Positions 1-8,122 of a stretch of DNA of 64,000 bases are shown here, piece by piece. The notes under the pieces were generated by a model. The model did not search any database. It was not told the DNA's origin and saw only the letters and a program-made list of their open reading frames with translations. Location: the NCBI RefSeq assembly GCF_032302195.1, contig NZ_CP135275.1, forward strand, positions 4,650,001 through 4,714,000, given 5' to 3'. Within the stretch, counting starts at the first letter, position 1. Each line of letters starts with the position of its first letter. Source of the DNA: Paenibacillus sp. MMS20-IR301 (GTDB lineage: Bacteria > Bacillota > Bacilli > Paenibacillales > Paenibacillaceae). Position numbers and translations under genes: made by a program.

Positions 1-1
1 A

Positions 2-643
2 TTCATCGTGCAGATTGCCGCAGCCGTCCTGGTCTTCCTGTCCGGCAATGCCTTTACCGGCTTCATCAACCCCTTCTCGGGTGATTACGTCTCCTTGCCT
101 TTCATTCTGCAGTTCCTGCTGACGATCATCTGGATCTTCGGCGTAACCACAGTAATTAACTTCTCTGACGGCATGGACGGGCTGGCCGGCGGACTTACTG
201 CAATCTCCGCTGTTACCCTGTTCATTGTGGCGATTACGATGGGGCAATCCTCGTCGGCCATGATGGCTATATCACTGGTCGGTGTTACCATAGCATACCT
301 GCGCTTCAATAAGGCACCTGCCAAAATCTTCATGGGTGACGCCGGCGCTACCTTCCTCGGCTTCATTCTGGCCGTGATCGCGCTCGACGGTGCCTTCAAG
401 CAGGCTACAGTGCTGTCCCTGTTCATTCCGATACTCGCCCTCGGCGTACCGATCTTCGACAACATCTTCGTGGTTGTCAAACGTTTCCTTAAGGGACAGG
501 CCATCTACCAGGCCGATGCGACCCAGGTCCATTACCGCCTGCTCAAAGCCGGTCTGAACCAGCGGCAGGTCGTTGCCGTGCTCTATCTGGTCAGCGTCTG
601 CCTGTCGCTGTCTTCGATTATTCTGCTGCTGATTCAAATCTAG
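2..643 (+). CDS. TagO/WecA-like undecaprenyl-phosphate sugar-1-phosphate transferase, 5'-truncated by window edge
   Basis: Integral membrane enzyme of the MraY/WecA/TagO superfamily. Such enzymes move a sugar-1-phosphate from a UDP-sugar onto undecaprenyl phosphate, the first step of teichoic acid or surface polysaccharide assembly. The frame is open to the window edge, so the N-terminal half is missing. Visible: several hydrophobic segments, the Asp-rich loop FSDGMDGLAGG, the later FMGDAGATFLG motif, and PIFDNIFVVVKR near the end, all typical of the family. Odd point: the cytosolic histidine motif, usually HLHHRLL in TagO-like proteins, reads QVHYRLL with a single His. The reaction could therefore differ, or this could be a paralogue. 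A hairpin terminator follows about 100 bp downstream. Confidence 0.85.
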   Translation, partial: FIVQIAAAVLVFLSGNAFTGFINPFSGDYVSLPFILQFLLTIIWIFGVTTVINFSDGMDGLAGGLTAISAVTLFIVAITMGQSSSAMMAISLVGVTIAYLRFNKAPAKIFMGDAGATFLGFILAVIALDGAFKQATVLSLFIPILALGVPIFDNIFVVVKRFLKGQAIYQADATQVHYRLLKAGLNQRQVVAVLYLVSVCLSLSSIILLLIQI

Positions 644-742
644 GCATCGCTAAGATATCCGCACAAAGTGCCGCCTTTTCATGAAGTTTACTCAGGTACT
701 TTGCGGGGGCCCAGAAACACATAAATTCTTATCCATTTAATT

Positions 743-775
743 AAACCCACCCTTCGCTGAGGGGTGGGTTTGTTG
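743..775 (+). terminator. Intrinsic terminator after the TagO-like gene
   Basis: Ten-bp perfect stem (743-752 with 762-771), short loop, then TTTGTTGTGTTG. It lies 100 bp after the stop at 643 and no other plus-strand gene is nearby. Confidence 0.7.
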
Positions 776-816
776 TGTTGTGGCGGACGGCTGTTCGCTC
801 GCCATAGCGCTTGCTC

Positions 817-858
817 TTGACCTTGACTTTGACTTTGACTTTGACTTTGACTTTGACT
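817..858. repeat. Seven-unit hexanucleotide repeat TTGACY
   Basis: Seven uninterrupted hexamers, one TTGACC then six TTGACT, in an intergenic stretch. Read as protein it would be Leu-Thr or Asp-Phe dipeptides, but there is no supporting start or neighbour, so it is treated as a microsatellite. Confidence 0.9.
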
Positions 859-872
859 TTGCTCTCGCTTGT

Positions 873-1058
873 CCTTGCGGACACCACAGCTCTTATTCCT
901 GTAAAATCAGCCTGTTTCTGGTCCTTGCGGACTCAGATGCACTTATTCCTCTGCATTTGCTCCAAATCGCGCCTGTTTCCGCGAAATAAGGTCTGCTGTG
1001 TCCGCAAGGAGCTTCAGCAGGCTTGTTCAGCCGAAATAACGGCCCGTGTGTCCGTAAG
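873..1058. repeat. Intergenic repeat island, motif A (two direct plus two inverted copies)
   Basis: Motif A (core TTGCGGACACCACAGCTCTT) occurs at 873-900 and, diverged, at 923-950 (period 50). Its reverse complement occurs at 983-1009 and 1033-1058 (period 50). The island fills most of the gap between the TagO-like terminator and the end of the DNA glycosylase gene. The same motif and layout recur at 25131-25310. Confidence 0.8.
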
Positions 1059-1077
1059 CAGCCGCCTCCGCGCACGT

Positions 1078-1686
1078 TCACTCCCCGTTCTCTGCAACAA
1101 ACTCCGACAGCTGCCGGTAAATGCCCACGATCTCGGGCAGCGGCATCCGGACAAGCCCGCTGGAGGAGGGGGCAACGAACTCCCGCACTCCGTCGACCAC
1201 CGGTGTTACCCCTTCCTGAAACCCCCAGCCGGCTTTGCTTCTCCGGCTGAACTCCGTGTACACGCCCTTGCCGACGAAGCAGGCAATCTGCGGCCGGTAC
1301 AATTCCAGCTTGGCCCGGAGCAGCTCCCGGCCCTGCTTGTACTCCTCCCGGGTAATATCCTCAATGCCTACCGTAGGACGGGCGACAATGTTGGTGAACC
1401 CGTAACCCAGCTTCAGCAGCTCACCGTCCTCCGATGCATCATACAGCCGCGGTGTCAGTCCGGACTGATGCAGAATCCGCCAGAAGTTATTGCGCGGATT
1501 GGCGTAGTGATGACCCAGCTCCCCGGAGCGGATGCTGGGATTGAAGCCGATGAAGACAATCTGCAGCCCATGGTCCAGATGATCTGCTACTTCCTCCAGC
1601 TGCTGCTCCGACTGTTTCTCTCCGTGTTCTTCCGCATGCTCTTCCAGCCTCTTCCCCTCCTGTCCAGTCAGCCCGGCCGCTTTCAC
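1078..1686 (-). CDS. mug: Mug/TDG-type G:T/U mismatch-specific DNA glycosylase
   Basis: Uracil-DNA-glycosylase-superfamily enzyme that would remove uracil or thymine from mismatches with guanine in base-excision repair. Visible motifs: GFNPSIRSGELGHHYANPRN, equivalent to the family's GINPG...GHHFA loop with the key Asn (N49 of this start), NNFWRIL, LGYGFTNIVARPT, and the late VAPSSSGLVRM loop. Length of about 200 residues is close to the family's. Start: the open frame extends to a TTG at 1743, but a consensus-like promoter (TTGACA-N17-TATGTT, 1732-1760) would then overlap the first codons. A GTG at 1686 preceded by GAGGG is preferred. The N-terminal 40 residues are Glu/His-rich and not conserved core. 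Encoded alone. Confidence 0.85.
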   Translation of the reverse strand: MKAAGLTGQEGKRLEEHAEEHGEKQSEQQLEEVADHLDHGLQIVFIGFNPSIRSGELGHHYANPRNNFWRILHQSGLTPRLYDASEDGELLKLGYGFTNIVARPTVGIEDITREEYKQGRELLRAKLELYRPQIACFVGKGVYTEFSRRSKAGWGFQEGVTPVVDGVREFVAPSSSGLVRMPLPEIVGIYRQLSEFVAENGE

Positions 1687-1731
1687 CGGACTGCCGCCCT
1701 CACTGATTAAACCCAAGCTTATATTTCCAAC

Positions 1732-1760
1732 AACATACGGCAATCATCCGCACCTGTCAA
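1732..1760 (-). promoter_or_regulatory. Sigma-A-type promoter for the DNA glycosylase gene
   Basis: On the minus strand TTGACA (1755-1760), 17-bp spacer, TATGTT (1732-1737). This position argues for a start codon downstream of 1743. Confidence 0.6.
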
Positions 1761-1802
1761 ACCGCCGGCACCGGCCATGCCCGGCAATCCGCTGCATACA
1801 GC

Positions 1803-1842
1803 AATGCCCCCGCACGGAGTGATCTCCGGTAACAGGGGCATT
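1803..1842 (-). terminator. Stem-loop after the ABC transporter operon
   Basis: AATGCCCC (1803-1810) pairs with GGGGCATT (1835-1842), enclosing an inner CGGAG/CTCCG stem. It lies 20-60 bp past the stop of the permease gene but lacks a clear U-tract, so termination is only likely. Confidence 0.45.
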
Positions 1843-1861
1843 ATGATTTAGACAGACAGTC

Positions 1862-3868
1862 TTATGGTAGGAGTGCTTTAAGCGCCGGACCGACATCTTG
1901 TTCGTTCAGTGAAATAAAGTGAACTGTCCCGCTTTTGTACTCTATCTTCACTACATATCTTCCCTCTTGTCCGGTGAAATTACGCCGGTGCTCAAGGATA
2001 TTGCTGATCTGGGCCGGGTCTGACACGACAGCAGACCGCTTCTCGCTGCGGGCCAGCTCTAGACGCGTACCGGGATTATAGATCAGCCCGGCGGGGATTG
2101 CACTCTGATGCTCATCCCTGAAGATCTCCGCTGACACTACATCTGCAGCTGTAACCTTAATTTTATCAGCATAACCTTTCTGCTCCAGCCAGGCGGTCAT
2201 CTTCTCATAGGACGGGAACCAGTCATACGTATAATAAACCTGATATATGTTCGAATTCTGCTTAATGGCTAATTTAATCGTAGCCCGTCCGCGCTGATCT
2301 CCTGTCTGGTCTTCATAAGACATGTCCAGCAGCTCCTGCTTCAGAATTTCCCTGAATTCCTGAACCTCCTGCGGGTCAGAAATGCTGATTACCCTCTCCA
2401 GATTGCTCAGCCTGAAGCTTTCAACGTCCTCGTTCAGCCGTGACAGCAGGTATTTCTTCTCTTTGAATTCCATATTCTCCATAACCGCTTTCAGCTCCGG
2501 CTCGAAACCCGCTGCCGGAATCCAATAGGACCGCATCAGCGTCCTTCCGTTTGAAAGCTTGTAGGCCAGAATGAACTGGCGGCTTCCGTTATAATAATTA
2601 TACCGCAGCTCCGGCTGCTGATCCGGCCTCAAGGCCACAACAGCACGATGCAGTGCGGTTACAGCTTTAATGTATTGCGGGTCTGAGGATAACAGCTCCT
2701 CCACCCGTTCTTCACGGGTAGTACTTCCTTGCATGTTCTCTGTAATCTCCCTGTAATTCCCCCCGGCATATACCGCAGCCACGTTATCCTTCGCCGGAAC
2801 CCGGTCCTCATACCCGGTCAATCCGGATACGGGAATATAGAGCAGCAGCCCCAGCAGTACGCTGTACACTGCGAATTCCAGCGGCAGCCTGCGGTTCATA
2901 ATTTGCCAGGTTTTGCGGAGAATCATCTCAACGGCAATGTAACCTATAAGTCCCCCCGCAAGGGCACTGGCAATGGTCAGACCGTTATTACCGCCCGCAC
3001 TGCCGAAGTAAAGGGACGCCAGCAGCATACTGCAGAGCATCACACCAGCTTTGAACAGCGGGTTGAAGTAGGTGAAGGCCAGCGCCTGTCCGGCTTTTTC
3101 ACTATGGCGTATACGGTACAGCACGAATGACAGCGCCATGAACAAGGCGGACAGACAGCCATATATCCACATCTCCATAACGGTGAACGGCTTAAAGGAC
3201 AAATCCATAATCCGCATAAACGGTGCCCAGTAGGTAAGAATGCCCTGCAGGCCAAACCAGTCCGGGAATCCGTACAGGTACCTGTTGAGATGCAGGTTGA
3301 TGAATTGCAGCAGCGCGGCCGGCAGAACCAGCAGGATGCATACCAGCACCCCCTGCAGAATGGTCTGCCCGGTACATATGCCTACAAAGATAGTGAACAC
3401 GTACAGAAACAGCGTCAGCAGACTGACCGTCAGGCACCATTCCCATACCGCAGACCCGCTGTAGATATACATATTCCCTTCCAGCGAACGGACAACAGCC
3501 GTTACGGCGGCGGTAATCCAGACCGGCAGCAGCAGCAGAATCAGCCCGCTTACCGTATGGGAAGCCAGCAGCTGCGGGCGGCGGAACGGCAGGACATGCC
3601 AGAGATCCGAAGACTTTTTCGACTGCAGATAACGGGACAGGAACAGCCCGGCACCGATAGGAAAAGCAATCAGGACCGGCGAAATATCTATGCCCAGATT
3701 GAATAAACGGTTCAGCTTCGTTGGCTCCGCCAGCGGATCACCGTTCATGAACATCTGCAGCGGAACGATGAAGAGGAGCACCAGCGCATACAGAACCCCG
3801 ATCCAGCCGTGCTGCCGCAGGTTCTGGCGGATGATACTGCCGCTAAAGAAGAATCGGCTGTGCGTCAT
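1862..3868 (-). CDS. ABC transporter permease with large C-terminal extracytoplasmic domain
   Basis: Membrane subunit of an ABC-2-like exporter, partner of the ATPase encoded just upstream. The first 340 residues hold about eight hydrophobic segments, ending near LPLEFAVYSVLLGLLLYIPV. The remaining 320 residues are soluble and presumably outside the cell. This plan is common in GntR(YtrA)-ABC operons of Bacillota; from memory the C-terminal part resembles DUF6449, unchecked. The frame opens at 3889, but the ATG at 3868 has GGGGGA nine bases upstream and is preferred. The gene overlaps the ATPase gene by 26 bp, so translation is probably coupled. Substrate cannot be told; relatives are linked to cell-wall-antibiotic stress. 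Confidence 0.75.
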   Translation of the reverse strand: MTHSRFFFSGSIIRQNLRQHGWIGVLYALVLLFIVPLQMFMNGDPLAEPTKLNRLFNLGIDISPVLIAFPIGAGLFLSRYLQSKKSSDLWHVLPFRRPQLLASHTVSGLILLLLPVWITAAVTAVVRSLEGNMYIYSGSAVWEWCLTVSLLTLFLYVFTIFVGICTGQTILQGVLVCILLVLPAALLQFINLHLNRYLYGFPDWFGLQGILTYWAPFMRIMDLSFKPFTVMEMWIYGCLSALFMALSFVLYRIRHSEKAGQALAFTYFNPLFKAGVMLCSMLLASLYFGSAGGNNGLTIASALAGGLIGYIAVEMILRKTWQIMNRRLPLEFAVYSVLLGLLLYIPVSGLTGYEDRVPAKDNVAAVYAGGNYREITENMQGSTTREERVEELLSSDPQYIKAVTALHRAVVALRPDQQPELRYNYYNGSRQFILAYKLSNGRTLMRSYWIPAAGFEPELKAVMENMEFKEKKYLLSRLNEDVESFRLSNLERVISISDPQEVQEFREILKQELLDMSYEDQTGDQRGRATIKLAIKQNSNIYQVYYTYDWFPSYEKMTAWLEQKGYADKIKVTAADVVSAEIFRDEHQSAIPAGLIYNPGTRLELARSEKRSAVVSDPAQISNILEHRRNFTGQEGRYVVKIEYKSGTVHFISLNEQDVGPALKALLP

Positions 3869-4745
3869 AACCGGCATCCCCCATTTCATAAATAAAGATT
3901 TCTTCCAGTGTCAGCGGCAGCAGATCAAATACATAAGGCTCGTATACGTGAAAAGCCTCCGCGATCCGCTCACGGTCGCCTTTGACAATGTACAGGCTGA
4001 CACTGCCGCGCTGTTCCCGGTGCAGAATCTGCAGCTTCGCCTCCAGCGCTCCCGCATGCCGTTCATCCCGTAATGCCACCTGAACCTTATGCGTATCCGC
4101 CTTCAGATCATCCAGATCCTTCTCTACCAGCATCCGCCCTTCGTGCATAATGCCGACGTGGTCACAGAGGTCCTCGATCTCGCGCAGATTATGCGAGGAG
4201 ATCAGCACGGTAAGCCCGCGCTCAGCCACCTCCTGGAACAGCAGATTCTTGATCTGCCGGCGCATGACCGGATCGAGCCCGTCGATCGGCTCGTCCATAA
4301 TCAGTACCTCCGGCTGGCAGGCAAGAGCCAGCCAGAAGGCGGCCTGGCGCTGCATTCCCTTGGAGAAGCGGCTCAACTTCCGCCGGGGGTCCAGCCGGAA
4401 GGCTGCGGCAAGGCCCTCATACCGCTGCTGGTTCCAGCCGGGATATACCCTGCGGTAAAAGGCTGCCATGCTCTTAATGGTAGCTTGCGGGAAGTAATAG
4501 GGGCTGTCCGGCATAAAGATTAGCCGGCTCTTCACCTCCGGTGTTTCGAATACCGGCTGGCCGCCGATTTTGACGCTGCCGGTGTCAGGACGGTAAATGC
4601 CCGCAAGCATCTTGAGCAGCGTTGTTTTGCCGGCTCCGTTTGAGCCTAGCAAACCGTAAATAGCCCCTTTATGTACAGTCAGCGAAAGATGGTCCACTGC
4701 CTTGTCCTCTTGAAATATCTTGCTCACTCCGCGTATCTCAATCAT
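3843..4745 (-). CDS. ABC transporter ATP-binding protein (YtrB-like)
   Basis: About 300-residue cytoplasmic ATPase driving the permease encoded downstream. Walker A GLLGSNGAGKTT, signature LSRFSKGMQRQ (a degenerate LSGGQ), Walker B VLIMDEPIDGLDP and the switch His in LISSHNLREIE are all visible. The C-terminal 80 residues are an accessory domain typical of the ABC-2 exporter class. Start at ATG 4745 (MIEIRGVSKIFQ) with GGAGAAGGGAC directly upstream; the longer open frame lacks a ribosome site. It overlaps the GntR gene's stop by 8 bp, indicating one transcript. Confidence 0.9.
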   Translation of the reverse strand: MIEIRGVSKIFQEDKAVDHLSLTVHKGAIYGLLGSNGAGKTTLLKMLAGIYRPDTGSVKIGGQPVFETPEVKSRLIFMPDSPYYFPQATIKSMAAFYRRVYPGWNQQRYEGLAAAFRLDPRRKLSRFSKGMQRQAAFWLALACQPEVLIMDEPIDGLDPVMRRQIKNLLFQEVAERGLTVLISSHNLREIEDLCDHVGIMHEGRMLVEKDLDDLKADTHKVQVALRDERHAGALEAKLQILHREQRGSVSLYIVKGDRERIAEAFHVYEPYVFDLLPLTLEEIFIYEMGDAGYDAQPILL

Positions 4746-5127
4746 GTCCCTTCTCCTCTCTTCTCTGGTCCAGCGCCTGGCGGTACAGTGCGCTAATCTC
4801 ATTCTCCGTAAATCCGAGATAAACAGCCTCGGCCATCAGCCGCAGCAGCCCCTCCTTCAATTCAGTCCGCTTGCTCTCATTCTGTTCCTGCTGCAGCGGA
4901 GCCACGAAATTCCCTTTGCCCTGCAGTGAATAGATGTAGCCTTCACGTTCCAGTTCACGGTAGGCCTTCTGAATCGTGTTGGGATTCACCGTGAGCTGGG
5001 CAGATAATGTTCTGACTGAAGGCAGCTGCTCATCCGCCTGTAGAATGCCGTGCATAATCAGCTCTTTGACCTTATCCGTCAACTGCTCGTAGATCGGCTT
5101 GCGGCTGCGTATATCCAATTCGAACAT
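4738..5127 (-). CDS. GntR-family transcriptional regulator, YtrA subfamily
   Basis: 129-residue repressor of the downstream ABC genes. The N-terminal 70 residues form a GntR winged helix (RKPIYEQLTDKVKELIMHG, then LPSVRTLSAQLTVNPNTIQK). The tail is short and helical, as expected for the YtrA group, which lacks the large ligand domain of other GntR proteins. First gene of a three-gene operon. Ribosome site AAGGAGGG precedes the ATG. A matching YtrA-type operator (5186-5216) overlaps its promoter, so autorepression is expected, with release probably by cell-envelope stress or a ligand not identifiable here. Confidence 0.92.
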   Translation of the reverse strand: MFELDIRSRKPIYEQLTDKVKELIMHGILQADEQLPSVRTLSAQLTVNPNTIQKAYRELEREGYIYSLQGKGNFVAPLQQEQNESKRTELKEGLLRLMAEAVYLGFTENEISALYRQALDQRREEKGHD

Positions 5128-5185
5128 GCCAGCCCTCCTTTCCCGTCTTCTCCTGCTCTATGCCAGACCGCTGTATTTCAGTGTA

Positions 5186-5216
5186 TTAACTGTACTACTA
5201 TTATTAATACAGTTAA
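5186..5216. promoter_or_regulatory. YtrA-type operator
   Basis: Perfect 9-bp inverted repeat TTAACTGTA-N13-TACAGTTAA. The 6-bp core ACTGTA-N13-TACAGT has the same 13-bp spacing as the AGTGTA-N13-TACACT arrangement recalled for YtrA-family regulators. It covers the -10 box and spacer of the GntR promoter. Confidence 0.8.
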
Positions 5217-5229
5217 CGGGTTATGTCAA
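5201..5229 (-). promoter_or_regulatory. Promoter of the GntR-ABC operon
   Basis: Minus strand TTGACA (5224-5229), 17-bp spacer, TAATAA (5201-5206), about 75 bp upstream of the GntR start and overlapped by the operator. Confidence 0.8.
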
Positions 5230-5250
5230 TCATTTACTCCAATCCCTCCT

Positions 5251-6351
5251 TCACCCCCCTCTCGGCTGCTGCTGGGTGATACAGTGAATGTTTCCTCCGC
5301 CGAGCGCGATCTCCCGGGTATGGACCTGTACTACCTTGCGGTCTGTGAATATCCCCTGAAGTGTATTCAACGCCTCTATATCCCGCTTATCACCGAAGCC
5401 CGGCATGACTACACCGCCATTGCAGATATAGAAGTTAACATAGGTTGCAGCAAAGGTTGTACCCGGCCTGCGGCTGTAGCTGCCCCTGGCCGGGTCAATC
5501 CATTCAGCTTCCTCAGCTGTAATGACCAGCCGGTCCGGAATATGCAGCCGGTGAACCGTAAGCCTGCGCCCGCGTGCATCCCTCACCCGGGTCAGCAGCG
5601 AGTACGCTTCCTGCAAAATTTCATATTGCGGATCATTCCGGTCATCCGTCCAGCTCATCACAACCACTCCGGGCTTGACGAAAGCCGCAATCTCATCGAT
5701 ATGCCCGTCTGTCTCATCATCGCTCATGCCCCGCGGCAGCCAGATAATCCGCTCTACATTTAAGCTGCTGCGCAAATAACCCTCAATCTGTCTTTTGGAC
5801 AAATGAGGGTTGCGGTTCTTATTAAGCAGACACTGTGCGGTAGTAATCAGCGTGCCTTCTCCATCTACATGCACGGCCCCGCCTTCGAGGATGAAATGCC
5901 GCAGGTCATAATGATCCAGATTCTCTATCTCCAGTACCTTCCGCTTCACAAGCTGGTCCTGATCCCACGGGAAATACAGCCCTCCATCCAGTCCTCCCCA
6001 GGCATTGAAGCCCCAATCGATCCCCCGGACTCCCCCGTGGCCGTTCACCACAAAGGTCGGACCGATATCCCGCATCCATGCATCATCCGAGGAGATCTCC
6101 ACCACACGCACCTGCGGCGGCACAAGAGAGCGCGCATGCTCATACTGTGCGCTGGAGGCCCCAATTGTTACCGGCTCGAATTCGGCGATTACTGCAGCAA
6201 CCCGGGCAAATGCAGCCTGTGCCGGCTTGGCGCCAAGCCTCCATGTGTCAGTCCGGACCGGCCAGAGCATCCAAGTGCCCTGGTGCGGCTCGAATTCTCC
6301 CGGCATCCTGTAGCCGTCCTGTCTTGGTGTGCCTGCAATTCTGCCTGGCAT
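5251..6351 (-). CDS. aguA: Agmatine deiminase
   Basis: Hydrolyses agmatine to N-carbamoylputrescine and ammonia, a route from arginine to putrescine. Member of the peptidylarginine-deiminase-fold (guanidine-modifying) family. Visible: SSDDAWMRDIGPTFVVNG near the first third, FILEGGAVHVDGEGT, the DDETDGHIDEIAAFV active-site segment, and the C-terminal catalytic cysteine in ALGGGNIHCITQQ. The frame opens at 6411, but the first 20 residues there are hydrophobic and unlike the family. The ATG at 6351 has GGGAGGG six bases upstream and gives about 366 residues, the normal length. No carbamoylputrescine amidase gene (aguB) is in the window. Confidence 0.9.
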   Translation of the reverse strand: MPGRIAGTPRQDGYRMPGEFEPHQGTWMLWPVRTDTWRLGAKPAQAAFARVAAVIAEFEPVTIGASSAQYEHARSLVPPQVRVVEISSDDAWMRDIGPTFVVNGHGGVRGIDWGFNAWGGLDGGLYFPWDQDQLVKRKVLEIENLDHYDLRHFILEGGAVHVDGEGTLITTAQCLLNKNRNPHLSKRQIEGYLRSSLNVERIIWLPRGMSDDETDGHIDEIAAFVKPGVVVMSWTDDRNDPQYEILQEAYSLLTRVRDARGRRLTVHRLHIPDRLVITAEEAEWIDPARGSYSRRPGTTFAATYVNFYICNGGVVMPGFGDKRDIEALNTLQGIFTDRKVVQVHTREIALGGGNIHCITQQQPRGG

Positions 6352-6514
6352 ACGCATCCCTCCCGGTATCCGGACAAGGATGAGGGATAGAGAGAGAATG
6401 CCGCCCAGCATCTCGTCCTTTGTTCATTGTATGCCGGGGCATGTTATACTGCTACGAATCAGAACAGCGGAGGATTTATTCGCGGGAGAAGCACATTTCA
6501 GCCTGCTGAATCCT

Positions 6515-7975
6515 TTAGGAAAGGCTCTTAACCTGCTGCATCCTTCCTTTCCGCCGTTCATCACTGAGCGCAGCTGCTGCAACACCCGGTATTAACAGAT
6601 AACTTGCGAATTTAAAGGTATCGCTGAAAGCCTCTACCGCCGCCTGCTGTCGGATCACTGCAAGCGGCTGTGCCTCTGCTGCACGGGCCTGAACCGCTTC
6701 CGCCCGCTGCTCTGTATTGTGCTGCAGCACCGTAACGATGATCGCCACCCCGATCACACTTCCCAGTGCCTTCGCCATGTTGGTTACCCCTGAGGCTATA
6801 CCCACCTTATCGTCAGGAACGACCCGGATCGCCGAGGACATCACGGGCGCCATCGAAAGTCCCACGCCGAAGCCTGCCAGGGCAAGCCGGAGCATCACCG
6901 CGCCCAGTGTAGAATCAGCCTGAAGGCTGCTCATGGAATAAGTAGCACCGCCTATCAGCAGCATTCCCGCTGCGGCAAACAGGCTGCTGCCGTATTTCGC
7001 CGATAGCGGTCCGGAAATGGCGGAGCTGATAATAGAGCCGACTGCCATCATGGAGAGGACCAGACCCGCCCTCAGCTCGGAAATACCCATCACCCGGGTC
7101 AGGTAAAAGGAGGTCAGCAGCGAAATATTCATCAGTGCGGCACCCAGGATAATCATTGAAACAGAGGTGCTGTTGAACGCTCTGATCCGCAGCAGCGATA
7201 AAGGCAGCATCGGCTGCTTCCCCCTATACTGCGTGAGGAAGAAGAACACTACAAATAATACTCCCGCTGCCAGCAGACTCAGGAACATGCGTGAGCCCCA
7301 GCCGTAATCCTGCACTTTAATCAGACCATAGGTAATAAAGAACATCCCTCCGGTAATCCCCAGAATCCCCCCGTAATCTATGGACCGGCCCGCTGTATTA
7401 TCCCTTGATTCCTTAATGAAAATAAGGGTCAGCACTATGCTGAGCACACCCAGCGGCACATTGACATAAAAGATCCATTCCCAGCTCAGCTTCTGCGTCA
7501 GAATCCCGCCGAGTGCCGGGCCGAGTGCCGCTGCCACCCCGGAGACCGCGCCCCAGATCCCGATAATCAGGCCGTGCATTTCTTTCGGGAAGGTGGTCGT
7601 GGTCAGCGGAATCGTAACGGGCACAATGACCGCACCGGCCAGTCCCTGGATCACTCTCATGGCAATAAGCATGCTAAGCGAAGAGGAGAACCCCGCCACT
7701 AAAGAACTTAATGTAAACAGTACCACTCCGGCGAGGAACACCTTCTTCCGTCCGAACTGATCTGCCAGGCGGGACGCCGTCAATATAAACACGGCAAAGG
7801 CCAGGTTGTACCCGTTCACCACCCAGGATATCTGCGACACACTTCCGCCGAAATGGCGTGTCATCTCCGGCAGGGCAATATTAACTATGGTCGTGTCCAG
7901 CAGCGCCATGAAAAAACCCAGGACTATTGCCGTGAACGATAAAGCTCTGCGGGTTCTAATGCCCATACTCATCAT
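6515..7975 (-). CDS. MFS drug efflux transporter, DHA2 (EmrB/QacA) family
   Basis: 486-residue inner-membrane proton-drug antiporter with about 14 predicted membrane segments, the number expected for DHA2. Motifs: ALLDTTIVNIALPEM in segment 1 (motif D1), RLADQFGRKKVFL (motif A) and GAVSGVAAALGPALGGIL (motif C of antiporters). Start region reads MMSM; GGAGG lies directly before the first ATG, so Met2 or Met4 may be used. Transcribed divergently from the TetR-family gene at 8123, with several palindromes between them. The pair is a typical repressor/efflux module. Substrate unknown. Confidence 0.9.
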   Translation of the reverse strand: MMSMGIRTRRALSFTAIVLGFFMALLDTTIVNIALPEMTRHFGGSVSQISWVVNGYNLAFAVFILTASRLADQFGRKKVFLAGVVLFTLSSLVAGFSSSLSMLIAMRVIQGLAGAVIVPVTIPLTTTTFPKEMHGLIIGIWGAVSGVAAALGPALGGILTQKLSWEWIFYVNVPLGVLSIVLTLIFIKESRDNTAGRSIDYGGILGITGGMFFITYGLIKVQDYGWGSRMFLSLLAAGVLFVVFFFLTQYRGKQPMLPLSLLRIRAFNSTSVSMIILGAALMNISLLTSFYLTRVMGISELRAGLVLSMMAVGSIISSAISGPLSAKYGSSLFAAAGMLLIGGATYSMSSLQADSTLGAVMLRLALAGFGVGLSMAPVMSSAIRVVPDDKVGIASGVTNMAKALGSVIGVAIIVTVLQHNTEQRAEAVQARAAEAQPLAVIRQQAAVEAFSDTFKFASYLLIPGVAAAALSDERRKGRMQQVKSLS

Positions 7976-7984
7976 CCTCCAAAA

Positions 7985-8060
7985 TATGAAATAAAGTTCA
8001 TATTCGAATTATATGAACCAAAGTTCACATTTGTCAATTACAAAAATGAACTTTGGTTCA
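7985..8060. promoter_or_regulatory. Cluster of three palindromic operators between MFS and tetR genes
   Basis: Site 1, TATGAA-N6-TTCATA at 7985-8002. Site 2, TGAAC-CAAA-GTTCA at 8014-8027. Site 3, TGAAC-TTTG-GTTCA at 8047-8060, the exact reverse complement of site 2. Likely binding sites for the TetR-family protein controlling the efflux gene. Confidence 0.65.
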
Positions 8061-8067
8061 ACTTTTA

Positions 8068-8105
8068 TTGACAGTACAAAACAGCTATTTTACAATTTGT
8101 ACTGT
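8068..8105 (+). promoter_or_regulatory. Promoter and second palindrome of the tetR gene
   Basis: TTGACA (8068-8073), 17-bp spacer, TACAAT (8091-8096). A perfect 10-bp inverted repeat, ACAGTACAAA (8071-8080) and TTTGTACTGT (8096-8105), brackets the -10 region and could be an autoregulatory operator with a sequence different from the three upstream sites. Confidence 0.7.
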
Positions 8106-8122
8106 GAGGGGGATCTTAAGCT

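Noticed and set aside
811..1710. 299-codon plus-strand ORF covering the TTGACY repeat and the antisense of the DNA glycosylase gene
   Set aside because: Its protein has no family motif, it begins in a microsatellite without a ribosome site, and the opposite strand encodes a clear Mug-type enzyme.
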